NCBI GenBank assembly: GCA_963781555.1
Contig: CAWAGB010000003.1
Coordinates: forward strand, 62,001 to 126,000
Reading direction: 5' to 3'
Length of the DNA: 64,000 nucleotides
Origin: JAICQM01 sp963781555
Lineage (GTDB): Bacteria; Chloroflexota; Limnocylindria; QHBO01
Shown here piece by piece: positions 45,621-54,055 of the stretch (within the stretch, counting starts at the first letter, position 1; the number at the start of each line of letters is the position of its first letter). The notes beneath the pieces were generated by a model. That model made no database searches. It was not told the origin of the DNA and saw nothing but the letters and a program-made list of their open reading frames with translations. Position numbers and translations under genes: made by a program.

Positions 45621-46490
45621 ATGATCTTCGACGACCTCGACCACCGTCCGCTCATCGTGGCGGCCCTGACTCCCCTGACCGATGGCGGCGCGCGCCTCGA
45701 CCTCGACGCCGTGCCCGGCTACGTCGCCTTCCTCGAGTCCCACGGGGCCGACGGCGCGTTCGTGAGCGGCACCACCGGGGAGGGCGTGCTGCTCACCCTC
45801 GACGAGCGCCGCGCGGCAACGGTGGCGTGGCGCGCGGCGCTGCGCGGCCGGCTGGTGGTCCACGCCGGGGCGCAGACCACGGCCGACACGGTTGCATTGG
45901 CTGCCCATGCCGGCGAGGCGGGTGCGGACGCGGTGGCCGTCATCGCGCCGCCCTACTTCGCCCTCGACGCGGATGCCCTGACGGCCCATTTCGTGGCCGC
46001 CGCTCGTGCGTGCGCCCCGCTCCCCTTCTTCTGCTACGCCTTCGCGGCTCGCTCCGGCTATCCCCTGCCGGTCGAGGTCATCCGGCGCATCGGCTCGGAG
46101 GTCGACAATCTCGCCGGCCTCAAGGTCAGCGAGTCGCCATTCGAGAAGGTCGCACCGTACCTGGAGCTGGGGCTGCCGGTCCTGATCGGCAGCGAGCCGC
46201 TCATCCCGGCGGGGATCGCCGCCGGTGCGCTGGGCACCGTGTCCGGCATGGCCGCCTCGTTCCCGGACGTCGTGCGCGCCGCGCTCGACGACCCGACGCC
46301 GGCCGCCGAGGTGCGCCTCCGCGAGCTGCGCTCCGTCCTTGAGGCGGCGGGCCAGTTCATCGCCGCGGGCAAGCGCGCCCTGGCGCTCCGCGGCGTGGCG
46401 GTCGGCCCCGAGGTGCGCGCCCCGCTGCGCGGCCTGCACGCCGCCGAGGCAGCCGCCCTCGAGGCCGCCATCGCGCCCCTCATCGACTAG
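45621..46490 (+). CDS. Dihydrodipicolinate synthase/N-acetylneuraminate lyase family aldolase
   Basis: This 289-residue class I aldolase forms a Schiff base with an oxo acid such as pyruvate. It has the substrate-binding loop FVSGTTGEGVLLTLDERRA near residue 48 and the lysine in DNLAGLKVSESPFEK near residue 168. The Tyr usual in DapA appears in PFFCYAFAARSG. True DapA, NanA and sugar-acid aldolases share these features, so the substrate is open; no lysine biosynthesis genes are adjacent. ATG 45621 is selected by the TACGAT spacing. Confidence 0.85.
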   Translation: MIFDDLDHRPLIVAALTPLTDGGARLDLDAVPGYVAFLESHGADGAFVSGTTGEGVLLTLDERRAATVAWRAALRGRLVVHAGAQTTADTVALAAHAGEAGADAVAVIAPPYFALDADALTAHFVAAARACAPLPFFCYAFAARSGYPLPVEVIRRIGSEVDNLAGLKVSESPFEKVAPYLELGLPVLIGSEPLIPAGIAAGALGTVSGMAASFPDVVRAALDDPTPAAEVRLRELRSVLEAAGQFIAAGKRALALRGVAVGPEVRAPLRGLHAAEAAALEAAIAPLID

Positions 46491-46491
46491 C

Positions 46492-46533
46492 GGTGGGCGC
46501 GGTGGGCGCGGTGGCCAACCTTCGGCGCCACCG
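46492..46533. terminator. Short tandem repeat and hairpin between convergent genes
   Basis: Two exact copies of GGTGGGCGC (46492-46500 and 46501-46509) are followed by a hairpin. In it CGGTGGC (46509-46515) pairs with GCCACCG (46527-46533) around an 11-base loop. The position, between the ends of the aldolase and adenosine deaminase genes, suggests a bidirectional terminator. Confidence 0.4.
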
Positions 46534-46540
46534 GGTTGAG

Positions 46541-47653
46541 CTAGCCGGTCGCCAGCTCGGCCGCCGCCTGCTGGGCGCGGAGGGTCGCGTACATCGGCTT
46601 GATCTGCTCGTTGATGATCCGCAGCCGGCCGTCGAACGGCCAGAAGGCGGACTTCATGGCATTGAGCGTCAGCCACTCCATCTCGTCCAGGCCGATGCCG
46701 AACGCGCGGCCCAGGGTGGCGAATTCGCTGCTCATGGTGATCCCGCTCATGAGCCGGTTGTCGGTGTTGACGGTGACCCGGAAGCGCAGCCGGCGCAGCA
46801 GCTCGATGGGATGCTCCTCGACCGATGTCGCCGCCCCGGTGTGCACGTTGCTGGTGGGGCACATCTCGAGCGGCACGCGTCGGTCGCGCACGTACGTCGC
46901 CAGGCGACCGAGCGTCACGCGGCCGTCCGGGCGGACGGTGATGTCGTCGACGATGCGCACTCCGTGCCCGAGCCGCTCGGCGCCGCACCACTGGAGCGCC
47001 TCCCAGATGCGACGGCAGACCGAAGCCCTCGCCGGCGTGGATCGTGAAGTGGAAGTTCTCTCGCGCGATGAGGTGGAAGGCGTCGAGGTGGCGGGTCGGC
47101 GGGTACCCGGCCTCCGGCCCGGCGATGTCGAACCCGACCACGCCTTCGTCCCGATGCCGCACCGCCAGCTCGGCGATCTCGACCGATCGCGCCGCCTGGC
47201 GCATGGCGGTGATGATCAGCCCGATGGTGATCGGACGCCCCTCCGAGCCGCGCCGGAAGCCGTCGAGCATCGCGGTTGACACCTCGTCGAGGGTCAGCCC
47301 GCCATCCGTCAGCAGCTCGGGCGCCATGCGTACCTCGGCGTAGACGACGCCGTCGTCCGCGAGGTCCTCGGCGCACTCCGCGGCGACCCGCTCGATGGCG
47401 TCGCGCGTCTGGAGCACCGCCACGGTGTGCGGAAGCCCTCCAGGTAGAGCTCCAGCGACTTGCGGTCCGCGCCACGGGTGAACCAGGCGGCCAGCTCGTC
47501 GGGGTCGGTGGTGGGCAAGTCCCGGTAGCCAGCTTCGGCGGCGAGCTCCAGCACGGTCCGCGGCCGCAGCCCACCGTCAAGGTGGTCATGCAGCAGCACC
47601 TTCGGTGCGCGGCGCGCGAGGTCCAGGGTCAGGGCGCTGCTCGGTCGCTCCAT
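46541..47653 (-). CDS. add: Adenosine deaminase, two frameshifts
   Basis: This zinc enzyme of about 370 residues deaminates adenosine to inosine, in nucleoside salvage. The metal-binding start KVLLHDHLDGGLRPRT is in one frame. GVVGFDIAGPEAGYP and HFTIHAGEGFGLPS, with the catalytic Glu, lie in a second, and PLEMCPTSNVHTGAA plus FRVTVNTDNRLMSGIT in a third. Single-base shifts near 47437 and 47019 reconcile them; repairing the second restores a conserved-looking AERLGHGVRIVDDI. The gene follows the korC stop by three bases on the same strand. Sequencing error is favoured over decay. Confidence 0.87.
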
Positions 47654-47656
47654 GCC

Positions 47657-48277
47657 TCAGCCACTCTCCCCGGTGTCGGCGACGGTCCCCATCCCGATGC
47701 TCGCCCCGTGGGCGTGGCCACCGGGCGCGGTCGCGGCGTCCTTCATCTCGAACCGCGACGGCGGAGCCGCGGCGGCATAGCCTGCGATGGTCTCGGGAGT
47801 GAGCTCGTAGCCGAACCGGATGGCCGCCACGTTCTCGTCCACGTAGCGCCTGGGGAGCGACTCGCGGATGGAGGCCTCGTCGAACTCGACCTCTGCCAGC
47901 CGGAGCAGCCGCCCCAGCGCGATCATGTTGCCGAAGAGCTCCTTGCCGAAATGCTGCGAGCCCAGCGAGGCGAACGGGATCTGCTCCTGGCCCGGCAGGC
48001 CCAGCCCCAGGTCGGTGATGACGATCTTCCCGGTGATGCGCAGGTGACCGCGGTCGGCGAGCTTGAGCATGATGTCCGCCTCCTCGACCACCGGGTTGGC
48101 GATCGGCTCGTCGTCGAAGATGAGAAAGGCGTCGGACATGGAGCCGCGCACGCTCGAGTCGTAGTCGAGCAGGACGGTGACCTCCTTGCCCATCCGAGCC
48201 AGGAGCGCGCCCATCACGCCGGCGATGAGGCGCACGCCCTGGCCGCCGACCCCGTCAAGCGCGATCCGGGTCGTCAT
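47657..48277 (-). CDS. korC: 2-oxoacid:ferredoxin oxidoreductase, gamma subunit
   Basis: This 206-residue gamma subunit belongs to the KorC/PorG family: RIALDGVGGQGVRLIAGVMG, the typical N-terminal Gly-rich loop, and the central DSSVRGSMSDAFLIFDDEPI. The CoA-binding gamma domain completes the enzyme that oxidatively decarboxylates 2-oxoglutarate (or another 2-oxo acid) to acyl-CoA with ferredoxin. Its start overlaps the korB stop by four bases. Confidence 0.9.
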   Translation of the reverse strand: MTTRIALDGVGGQGVRLIAGVMGALLARMGKEVTVLLDYDSSVRGSMSDAFLIFDDEPIANPVVEEADIMLKLADRGHLRITGKIVITDLGLGLPGQEQIPFASLGSQHFGKELFGNMIALGRLLRLAEVEFDEASIRESLPRRYVDENVAAIRFGYELTPETIAGYAAAAPPSRFEMKDAATAPGGHAHGASIGMGTVADTGESG

Positions 48278-49580
48278 TCAGGGTCGATCCCCGCCTCGCG
48301 CATCGCGTCATCGAGCGTGATCTCGCGCTTCGCGACCCGCAGCTTCAGCTCGGACGGCAGCTTGCCCATCAGCGCGGCGCGGCGCAGCGCCTCGGCTCGC
48401 TTCGCATCGCCACTGACCGATGGCGGCGCCGCGTCCGCCGCCGTGCGCGGCGCGACCGGCTGGGTATTCCGACCGCTCGCCGACGGCTCGACGTCGCCGG
48501 GCGGCTGCGACACGCCGGGCGGCGCGCTCGCACCGGTGCGCAGCCACTCGGGTATCTCGAGCCCGGCGTCGGTCAGCGCATCCACGAGCGTGATCTCTCG
48601 TTGCGCGACGCGCATCTTCACGTCCGCCGGGAGCTTGCCCATGAGCGCGGCGCGCTCCTGGGACTCGGCCCGGCGGCGCGCCTTCTCGTCGTCGCTGGCC
48701 GGTGCCTTTGGAGCAGCCGCAACGGTGGCTCCCGGGGAGTCGGTCGCCGAGGACATCGGTCCGGCCGGCTGCACGGGCAGCGCCGCCGGGCGCTGCGCAT
48801 CGGCTCTGATCGTGCCCGTTGCGGGAAGGATGCTCGGCGGGATACACGATCCCGATCTCGAACGGGTTGAGCTGCGTCGCATCCTTCGCCGCGCGCTTGT
48901 ACGTCTTGCGGTAGAACGTGAGCATGTCGTTGGCGTTGCCGAAGCCGATGCGCCGCCCGTTGTTCTCGATGCACTGGCTCGTGATGTCGACGAAGCTGAA
49001 GCCGTCCCACTCGATCGCCTCTTTGATGGCGTTCCGCATGTGGAGCTGGTGGTACACGGTCGTCTTCGCGTACAGGCTGTGCGGCGACGAGCGCACCAGG
49101 CCCTGGAGGTTGATCGGCGTGTTCGGGTTGCCGCCCGGCGAGGAGAGCGTCTTCGTGCCGGTCGGCGTGGTGGGACCGGTCTGGCCGCCGGTCAGGCCGT
49201 AGATCTCGTTGTTGTTGCAGAGCACGGTGACGTGCGCGTTCCGGCCGGATGGCGTGGATGAGGTGGTTGCCGCCGATGCTCGCCGTGTCGCCGTCGCCGG
49301 CGACCACGATGACGTTGAGCTCCGGGCGCACCGTCTTGATCGCCTCGGCCACCGGCAGCGTGCGGCCGTGGAGGGTGTAGACGGCCTCGTGCTTGAGGTA
49401 GCCGCCCATCCGCCCGGTGCAGCCGATGCCGGTGACGATGACCGTGTTCGTTTCGTCGAGCCCCATGTCGTCGAGGACCATCGCCAGCTGCATCATGATC
49501 GTGCCGATCCCGCAGCCCGGGCACCAGATGGTCGGGAACAGCTCGACCTTGAGGCGGTCCTTGTAGGTCATCTCGGCCAT
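48274..49580 (-). CDS. korB: 2-oxoacid:ferredoxin oxidoreductase beta subunit with unusual repeated C-terminal extension, two frameshifts
   Basis: This is the TPP-binding beta subunit. The Fe-S region has FPTIWCPGCGIG and GIGCTGRMGGY. The TPP motif runs from VVAGDGDTASIGGNHLIHAI to VLCNNNEIYGLTGGQ across a one-base shift near 49246, and the canonical domain ends around GIVYPAEHPS. After a second shift near 48830 comes an extension of about 180 residues not usual in KorB. A Pro/Ala linker leads to two copies of RAALMGKLP-x3-K-x-RVA-x-REITL (codons 48556-48654 and 48283-48381). ATG 49580 or 49595 may be the start. If the second shift is real, the extension could be a separate protein starting near 48756, but no ribosome site is evident. 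Confidence 0.83.
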
Positions 49581-49618
49581 GACGAGCTCAGGCATGCGAT
49601 GGCCCCGCCGGCCCGGAG

Positions 49619-49635
49619 GTATATACGGTATATAC
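49619..49635. promoter_or_regulatory. Tandem GTATATAC palindromes between korA and korB
   Basis: Two copies of the self-complementary octamer GTATATAC (49619-49626 and 49628-49635), one base apart, fill the 48-base gap between the alpha stop and beta start. In this GC-rich background an AT-rich double palindrome is unlikely by chance. It could be an operator or supply a -10 for an internal korBC promoter. Confidence 0.4.
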
Positions 49636-49643
49636 GCTGGCCA

Positions 49644-50783
49644 TCAGCCAACCCCCAGCGGGGCGCGCGGGCCTGCCTCGGCCGGCTGCGGCGGGATATC
49701 CGGCTCGGACGGGCCGCCGGCCAGGACGCGCTCCATCCCCGAACGCACCGCCTCCGCGCTCATGCGGCCGCCGAGGAGCGGGACCCGCTTGACCGGCCGG
49801 TGCAGTGCCAGCTCGACCATGTCGGCGTACTGGCCATCGTTCGCTTCGGCAACCACGATCTCGTCGTAGCGGTCGGCGATGGCGCGCAGCTCGTCGGTCA
49901 GCATCGGGTGGATGCGGATCGGGCGGAAGAGCGCGTACTCGTCGCGCAGCGGTGCCGCGACGCGCGACACGATCCCGTAGGCGATGAGCAGCGTCTTCGC
50001 GTCGACGTTCCAGCCGTGCTCGTAGAGGGCGTAACGCCGCGCGACCTCCAGGTGACGGTGCTTGGCCGCGTAGAACTGGCGCAGGTACTCGTCCGCGTCG
50101 GCGGTAGCCGGCTCGCCGGCGTTGGGGCCGGCCTCGTACATGAGCACGCCGGCGAAGAAGCGCGGCTTGCCTACCTCGTGGCGGGCCAGCGGTGCGGTCT
50201 CACGCGGGGCGACGCTGATCTCCGCCGCGGCCGCGTCGAGATCCACGACCTCGTTCAGGTGGGCGACGAACGTGTCGGAGAGCAGCACCACCGGGGAGCG
50301 GCTCTCCTCCGCGGCGTTGAACGCCTGGACCGTGACCCGGAACGCTTCCTCCACCCCGTTGGGATAGAAGGCCAGCGGGGTGTAGTCGCCGGTGCTCCCC
50401 CACTTGACCTGCATGATGTCGCCCTGGCCGGGCATGGTCGGCATGCCGGTCGCCGGGCCGACACGCATGACGTTGACGAACACGCACGGCACGCCGACTT
50501 TCTGGGCGTAGCCCACCGCCTCCTGCATGAGCGAGAACCCGGGGCCGGACGTGGCGGTGAAGGACTTCGCTCCTGCCAGGGAGGCACCGATGATCGCATT
50601 GGCGCTGGCGATCTCGTCCTCTGCCTGCAGGAACCCGAAGGCGGGATCCTGCGCCGCGTGGCCGGAGGCGATGTTGAGGATCTCGGTGGACGGGCTGATG
50701 GGGTAGCCGGCGTAGTAGTTGGCCCCGGCCGCGATGGCGCCACGGAAGACCGCCTCGTTCCCCTGGCTCAGCTTGCGGACCAC
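49644..50783 (-). CDS. korA: 2-oxoacid:ferredoxin oxidoreductase, alpha subunit
   Basis: This 379-residue alpha subunit of KorA type lacks a fused gamma domain, consistent with the separate korC gene. It has GNEAVFRGAIAAGANYYAGY, PISPSTEILNIASGHAAQDP, QAEDEIASANAIIGASLAGA and the MPTMPGQGDIMQVKWGSTGD loop. It works with KorB at the TPP site. GTG 50783 follows the ferredoxin subunit by four bases. 2-Oxoglutarate is the presumed substrate of this four-gene arrangement, but branched-chain or pyruvate relatives cannot be excluded. Confidence 0.92.
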   Translation of the reverse strand: MVRKLSQGNEAVFRGAIAAGANYYAGYPISPSTEILNIASGHAAQDPAFGFLQAEDEIASANAIIGASLAGAKSFTATSGPGFSLMQEAVGYAQKVGVPCVFVNVMRVGPATGMPTMPGQGDIMQVKWGSTGDYTPLAFYPNGVEEAFRVTVQAFNAAEESRSPVVLLSDTFVAHLNEVVDLDAAAAEISVAPRETAPLARHEVGKPRFFAGVLMYEAGPNAGEPATADADEYLRQFYAAKHRHLEVARRYALYEHGWNVDAKTLLIAYGIVSRVAAPLRDEYALFRPIRIHPMLTDELRAIADRYDEIVVAEANDGQYADMVELALHRPVKRVPLLGGRMSAEAVRSGMERVLAGGPSEPDIPPQPAEAGPRAPLGVG

Positions 50784-50787
50784 GGTG

Positions 50788-51087
50788 CTACTCCCCCTTG
50801 GCCTCGTGCGCGGCGACGGCCGACGGGATCATCTCGATCGCCAGGTCCGGGCAGTAGCGCTCGCACAGGCCGCAGAGGATGCAGTTGTCCTCCTCGATGA
50901 TCGCGTCATTGCGGAGGACGAGCGTGTTCTTGGGGCAGATGTCGACGCAGATGTCGCAGCGCTTGCAGAAGACCGGGTTCCAGCTGATGTTCGCGTAGTC
51001 GACCCAGCGAATCCCGTCGTGGTGGTCGGTCGAGGTGCCGCTCCCGAAGTCGAGTGCGGTGGCGGCACGCTGGTCAGCGTCGGTCAT
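50788..51087 (-). CDS. korD: 2-oxoacid:ferredoxin oxidoreductase, ferredoxin (delta) subunit
   Basis: This 99-residue 2[4Fe-4S] protein has CKRCDICVDICP and CILCGLCERYCP. It passes electrons from the KorAB active site to free ferredoxin. It is the first gene of the operon korD-korA-korB-korC-add. ATG 51087 lies nine bases after TACAAT on the minus strand, so the whole operon may start with a leaderless transcript. Confidence 0.92.
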   Translation of the reverse strand: MTDADQRAATALDFGSGTSTDHHDGIRWVDYANISWNPVFCKRCDICVDICPKNTLVLRNDAIIEEDNCILCGLCERYCPDLAIEMIPSAVAAHEAKGE

Positions 51088-51096
51088 GGGGGGCGA

Positions 51097-51102
51097 ATTG
51101 TA
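51097..51102 (-). promoter_or_regulatory. Leaderless -10 element TACAAT (kor operon)
   Basis: TACAAT on the minus strand ends nine bases before ATG 51087. It sits between that gene and the stem-loop at 51116-51144. Confidence 0.45.
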
Positions 51103-51115
51103 GACCGATGCGAAC

Positions 51116-51144
51116 CGACCGCGGCCCACGGTGGGCCGCGGTCG
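51116..51144 (-). terminator. Perfect 13-bp GC stem-loop after the CHRD gene
   Basis: CGACCGCGGCCCA (51116-51128) pairs perfectly with TGGGCCGCGGTCG (51132-51144) around a three-base loop. It lies 24 bases beyond the CHRD gene stop and just upstream of the kor promoter, so it probably separates the two transcripts. Confidence 0.6.
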
Positions 51145-51168
51145 TCGTGTCCGGGGACCGTCAGGCCG

Positions 51169-51702
51169 TCAGGGCAGCTGGCCGCGGATCTCACCGCCCG
51201 GGAAGTCGCCCGCGCCCGTATTTGGTGGATCGACGCCATCGTTGGTGTGCACGTTGACGTACGCGTTGCCGGACGCGATGGCGCCGATCAGCGCGTCGAG
51301 GCCGCCGCCCGCCAGCGGGCCGCCGACATCGGCCGAGGTGATGGTGCCGGAGGCAAGCAGGCCGTTGTGGCGGCCGCTGCCGAGTGGCGCCTGCACGCCT
51401 GGCGTCGTGGATGGATAGAGCCAGACACTGATCGGCCCGGTTCCACCGGCCGGCCCGATGTGGATGTGCGCCATGAAGGCATTGTCGATGGTCGTCGAGA
51501 CGAGCTGGTAGCGGATGCTCTGCATGTCGGGAGCGACCTCGAAGATCGCGACGCCCTTGGCGACCGTATCGCGCGCGGGGACCTCCGCGCCGCCGGTCAA
51601 ATGAGTGATATAGGTGCGCGGCGGCGACGCAAACGATGCGCCGGCGATCGCCAGCGCGGCGACTGCCGCGGCCAGGATCGCCATCAGGCGTCGACGGTTC
51701 AT
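51169..51702 (-). CDS. Secreted CHRD-domain protein
   Basis: This 177-residue exported protein has a signal peptide (RLMAILAAAVAALAIAGASF, then AS) followed by one CHRD domain. The domain begins THLTGGAEVPARDTVAKGVA, contains MAHIHIGPAGGTGPISVWLY with its typical HIH motif, and ends TNDGVDPPNTGAGDFPGGEI with RGQL. CHRD domains occur in chordin and many bacterial secreted proteins; their function in bacteria is unclear. ATG 51702 has a GGAGGA ribosome site upstream. Confidence 0.9.
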   Translation of the reverse strand: MNRRRLMAILAAAVAALAIAGASFASPPRTYITHLTGGAEVPARDTVAKGVAIFEVAPDMQSIRYQLVSTTIDNAFMAHIHIGPAGGTGPISVWLYPSTTPGVQAPLGSGRHNGLLASGTITSADVGGPLAGGGLDALIGAIASGNAYVNVHTNDGVDPPNTGAGDFPGGEIRGQLP

Positions 51703-51829
51703 GGGCTCGGTTCCTCCTGCTCCAGAAGCGGTGGCGCGCCGCCGAGCCATCGGGCGTCGGCGCACGGCCTCCCTCACGCGGGTGCCTACGCGACGGGTTA
51801 CGCGGCCATCCCGGGTGCCGCCGCTCGTC

Positions 51830-51835
51830 TACCAT
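51830..51835 (+). promoter_or_regulatory. Leaderless -10 element TACCAT (toxin-antitoxin pair)
   Basis: TACCAT ends seven bases before ATG 51843, with no ribosome site between. Confidence 0.45.
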
Positions 51836-51842
51836 CGCTGCG

Positions 51843-52163
51843 ATGGATGCTGCCGCTTCCCTGCCGCTCGTCAGGCTCCTGCCGCCCCGGCTGCTGGCCG
51901 CCATCACCGGCGCGAGCCTGCGGTCCGCCCAGCGGTGGCGCGGCGGTACCGTTCCCCGCCCGGCCAGCATCACCCGCCTCCGCGAGACCGGTGCGATCCT
52001 CGACCTGCTGGGCAGCGGCTCGTCCCCCACCGCGCGGCGCGCCTGGCTCGAGGCCCCGAACCCGACCCTCGACGGGGATACGCCGCTGGAGCGGATCGCG
52101 CGGGGCGACCTCGCCACGGTGCGCGGCGCCGCTGCCGGCTACGCCGCCGGGGACGTCGTCTGA
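51843..52163 (+). CDS. Xre/MbcA/ParS-type antitoxin
   Basis: This 106-residue protein combines an HTH-like N-terminus (LLAAITGASLRSAQRWRGGT) with the C-terminal toxin-binding fold typical of RES antitoxins. The ARRAWLEAPNPTLDGDTPLE segment and an Ala-rich ending (GAAAGYAAGDVV) are the hallmarks. It would neutralise the toxin encoded directly downstream and autoregulate the pair. Its TGA overlaps the toxin frame by four bases. Shorter than most Xre antitoxins (about 120-150 residues). Confidence 0.82.
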   Translation: MDAAASLPLVRLLPPRLLAAITGASLRSAQRWRGGTVPRPASITRLRETGAILDLLGSGSSPTARRAWLEAPNPTLDGDTPLERIARGDLATVRGAAAGYAAGDVV

Positions 52164-52714
52164 CCTCGCTCCTCACCAGTTTCAGCGGGCGCGTCCTCCG
52201 GCAGACGGGGGTCGGGACGCCCGCCCTCCCGCCATCGGTTCCGGCTCCGGCACCCGCACGCTGGCATCGCGCCGGCGACCCATGGCCGCTTTACGCGACG
52301 CTCGACGAACCGACCGCCTGGGCGGAATGGCGCGCCGCCACCGGAGGGGCCATCGATCCGGCCGACGAGCGGCGTCGCCTCTGGTCGGTGGCAGTCGAGG
52401 ATCTCCCGGTGGTCGACCTGCGCGACGCAGCGACGCGTGCCGCGCTGGGCGTGACCGTCGAGGAGCTGACCGGTGTCCGGACCGTGCCACAGGAGCTGGC
52501 GCGCCGCCTCGTGGGTCTCGGGGCACGTGGCGCGGTCGTGCCGTCAGCCGCGCATCCCGGCCACTGGAACCTGGTTGTGTTTCCCGGCGGATTCGCGCAC
52601 CTGCACGTAGGTCGCGGACGGACGGTGCGTCCAGCGCCTCCCCCCACTCCGCTCAGCGGTGGGGCGCCAGTCGGCGCGCGACCTCCGTGGCGTAGTCGCC
52701 GAAGAAGCGGCTGA
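52160..52714 (+). CDS. RES-domain toxin
   Basis: This protein of about 184 residues resembles RES toxins, which deplete NAD in known examples. It has the N-terminal Arg and aromatic region RWHRAGDPWPLYATLDEPTA, followed by WAEWRAA with the expected Glu, and a C-terminal VPSAAHPGHWNLVVFPG. No ATG, GTG or TTG is visible near the expected start. The frame begins cleanly only at a CTG (52160) overlapping the antitoxin stop, so either a CTG start or a base error is involved. The 3' end overlaps a convergent gene by 62 bases. Confidence 0.75.
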   Translation: MTSLLTSFSGRVLRQTGVGTPALPPSVPAPAPARWHRAGDPWPLYATLDEPTAWAEWRAATGGAIDPADERRRLWSVAVEDLPVVDLRDAATRAALGVTVEELTGVRTVPQELARRLVGLGARGAVVPSAAHPGHWNLVVFPGGFAHLHVGRGRTVRPAPPPTPLSGGAPVGARPPWRSRRRSG

Positions 52715-52970
52715 TGATGGGCAGCTCGAAGGTGCGCATGATCGATTCGCGTGGCTCGCGCTCCAGCAGGAAGCGGAACGACGCGACCAGGAGCTTCTCG
52801 GGAGTGGTGCCCATCGGCGCCAGACTCGACAGCGTGTCCCGATCGATGGTGACCCCATGCTCCGTGGCATCGGTGTCGTCGCCGACGCGCACGGTACAGC
52901 TCCAGCCGCCATCGGTCGCCGCGCAGTCGACGACGAGCGCAGGCGGGCCATCGTCGCGAAGCGTGGTCAT
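52653..52970 (-). CDS. Conserved-looking hypothetical protein
   Basis: This is a 105-residue protein of unknown family. It has a beta-hairpin region (LVVDCAATDGGWSCTVRVGD) and then a helical half containing TTPEKLLVASFRFLLEREPR and ELPIISRFFGDYATEVARRL. No catalytic or metal motif is obvious. ATG 52970 overlaps the stop of the DMT exporter gene (ATGA), so it is co-translated with it, while its end overlaps the convergent RES toxin gene. Confidence 0.6.
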   Translation of the reverse strand: MTTLRDDGPPALVVDCAATDGGWSCTVRVGDDTDATEHGVTIDRDTLSSLAPMGTTPEKLLVASFRFLLEREPRESIMRTFELPIISRFFGDYATEVARRLAPHR

Positions 52971-53938
52971 GCCTCGCTGGTAGCCGCCGGTGTCGGAGAC
53001 GGCTCGTCACGAGGACGGCCGCTGACCATCGCCACCACGGCACCAATGATGATCGCCGCGGCCAGCAGGGTGCGCAGCGTGATCGGCTCGGAGCGGAGCC
53101 ACGCGCCGAGCGCGACCGCCACGACCGGGTTCACGTAGGCGTAGGTACCGACCGTGCTGACGGCGGCGTTGTTGAGGAGCCAGATGTAGGCGCTGAACGC
53201 GATCAGCGAGCCGAAGACGACGAGGTACACGAGGGCCACGATGCTCTGGGTCGAGAAGGAGTCAACCGCCGTGCGTCCCGGCTCACCGGTGAGGGTGCCG
53301 GCCAGCACCAGGGCGACGCCCCCAGCGGCCATCTCCATGCCCGTCCCGAGCCATGGGCTGCGAGGGAGTGGCGCGCGGCGCTGGTAGAGGGAGCCGATCG
53401 CCCAGCTGAGGGTCGCGAACACGACCATCCCCACCCCGAGCGGATTGATTTCGGCGATCCCGTCGGCGGGGAGCAGCAGGATCACCACGCCGACGAAGCC
53501 TGCCGCGACGCCGCCGAGCACCAGTCCGCTCGGCCGCCGCCGGTGCAGCACCGCGTCGAAGAGGTTGAGCCAGATCGGCACCGTCGCCACCAGCACCGCA
53601 GCCAACCCCGATGGAAGCAGGCCGGGCTGCTCGGCAAGCACCACGAAGCCATTGCCGCCCAGGAGCAGAAGCGTGCCGATGATGGCCGCCGACCGCCAGT
53701 GCGCGAATGTCGGCCGTTCCCGCTCGTCGGCCACGCGTCGAAGCCGCCCGTGGAGCCACAGGAAGGCGAGCATGATGAGCCCGGCGGTCAGGTAGCGGAC
53801 GCCGGCCGAGAGGAACGGCGGCATGGTGTCGACCATGTACGCGATCGCGAGGTAGGTGCTTCCCCACACCACGTACACGATCAGGAGGGCCACCGCGGTC
53901 GGCAGGGCGCCGGCGGGCGTTCGGGCAGCTCGGGACAT
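52967..53938 (-). CDS. EamA/DMT-superfamily exporter, YedA-like
   Basis: This 323-residue, ten-helix drug/metabolite transporter contains two EamA repeats: VVWGSTYLAIAYMVDTMPPF in the first and LSWAIGSLYQRRAPLPRSPW in the second. It closes with NPVVAVALGAWLRSEPITLR. Relatives export amino acids or metabolites; the substrate is unknown. ATG 53938 is preferred over ATG 53947 because a CACAAT -10 lies exactly seven bases upstream and no ribosome site serves either. It is coupled to the small downstream gene. Confidence 0.87.
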   Translation of the reverse strand: MSRAARTPAGALPTAVALLIVYVVWGSTYLAIAYMVDTMPPFLSAGVRYLTAGLIMLAFLWLHGRLRRVADERERPTFAHWRSAAIIGTLLLLGGNGFVVLAEQPGLLPSGLAAVLVATVPIWLNLFDAVLHRRRPSGLVLGGVAAGFVGVVILLLPADGIAEINPLGVGMVVFATLSWAIGSLYQRRAPLPRSPWLGTGMEMAAGGVALVLAGTLTGEPGRTAVDSFSTQSIVALVYLVVFGSLIAFSAYIWLLNNAAVSTVGTYAYVNPVVAVALGAWLRSEPITLRTLLAAAIIIGAVVAMVSGRPRDEPSPTPAATSEA

Positions 53939-53945
53939 CGTTGTC

Positions 53946-53951
53946 ATTGTG
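53946..53951 (-). promoter_or_regulatory. Leaderless -10 element CACAAT (DMT exporter)
   Basis: CACAAT on the minus strand ends seven bases before ATG 53938, the same hexamer and spacing as at the MFS exporter gene. Confidence 0.35.
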
Positions 53952-54055
53952 AAGGGTTGAACGCCGGCTCGCCACGCAATGTGAGGTGGACGGTCGATAT
54001 TCAACGCGGCCAGGCGTCGTATCGGTATGCAGCGCAGCAGGAGCGGAATGGACCG

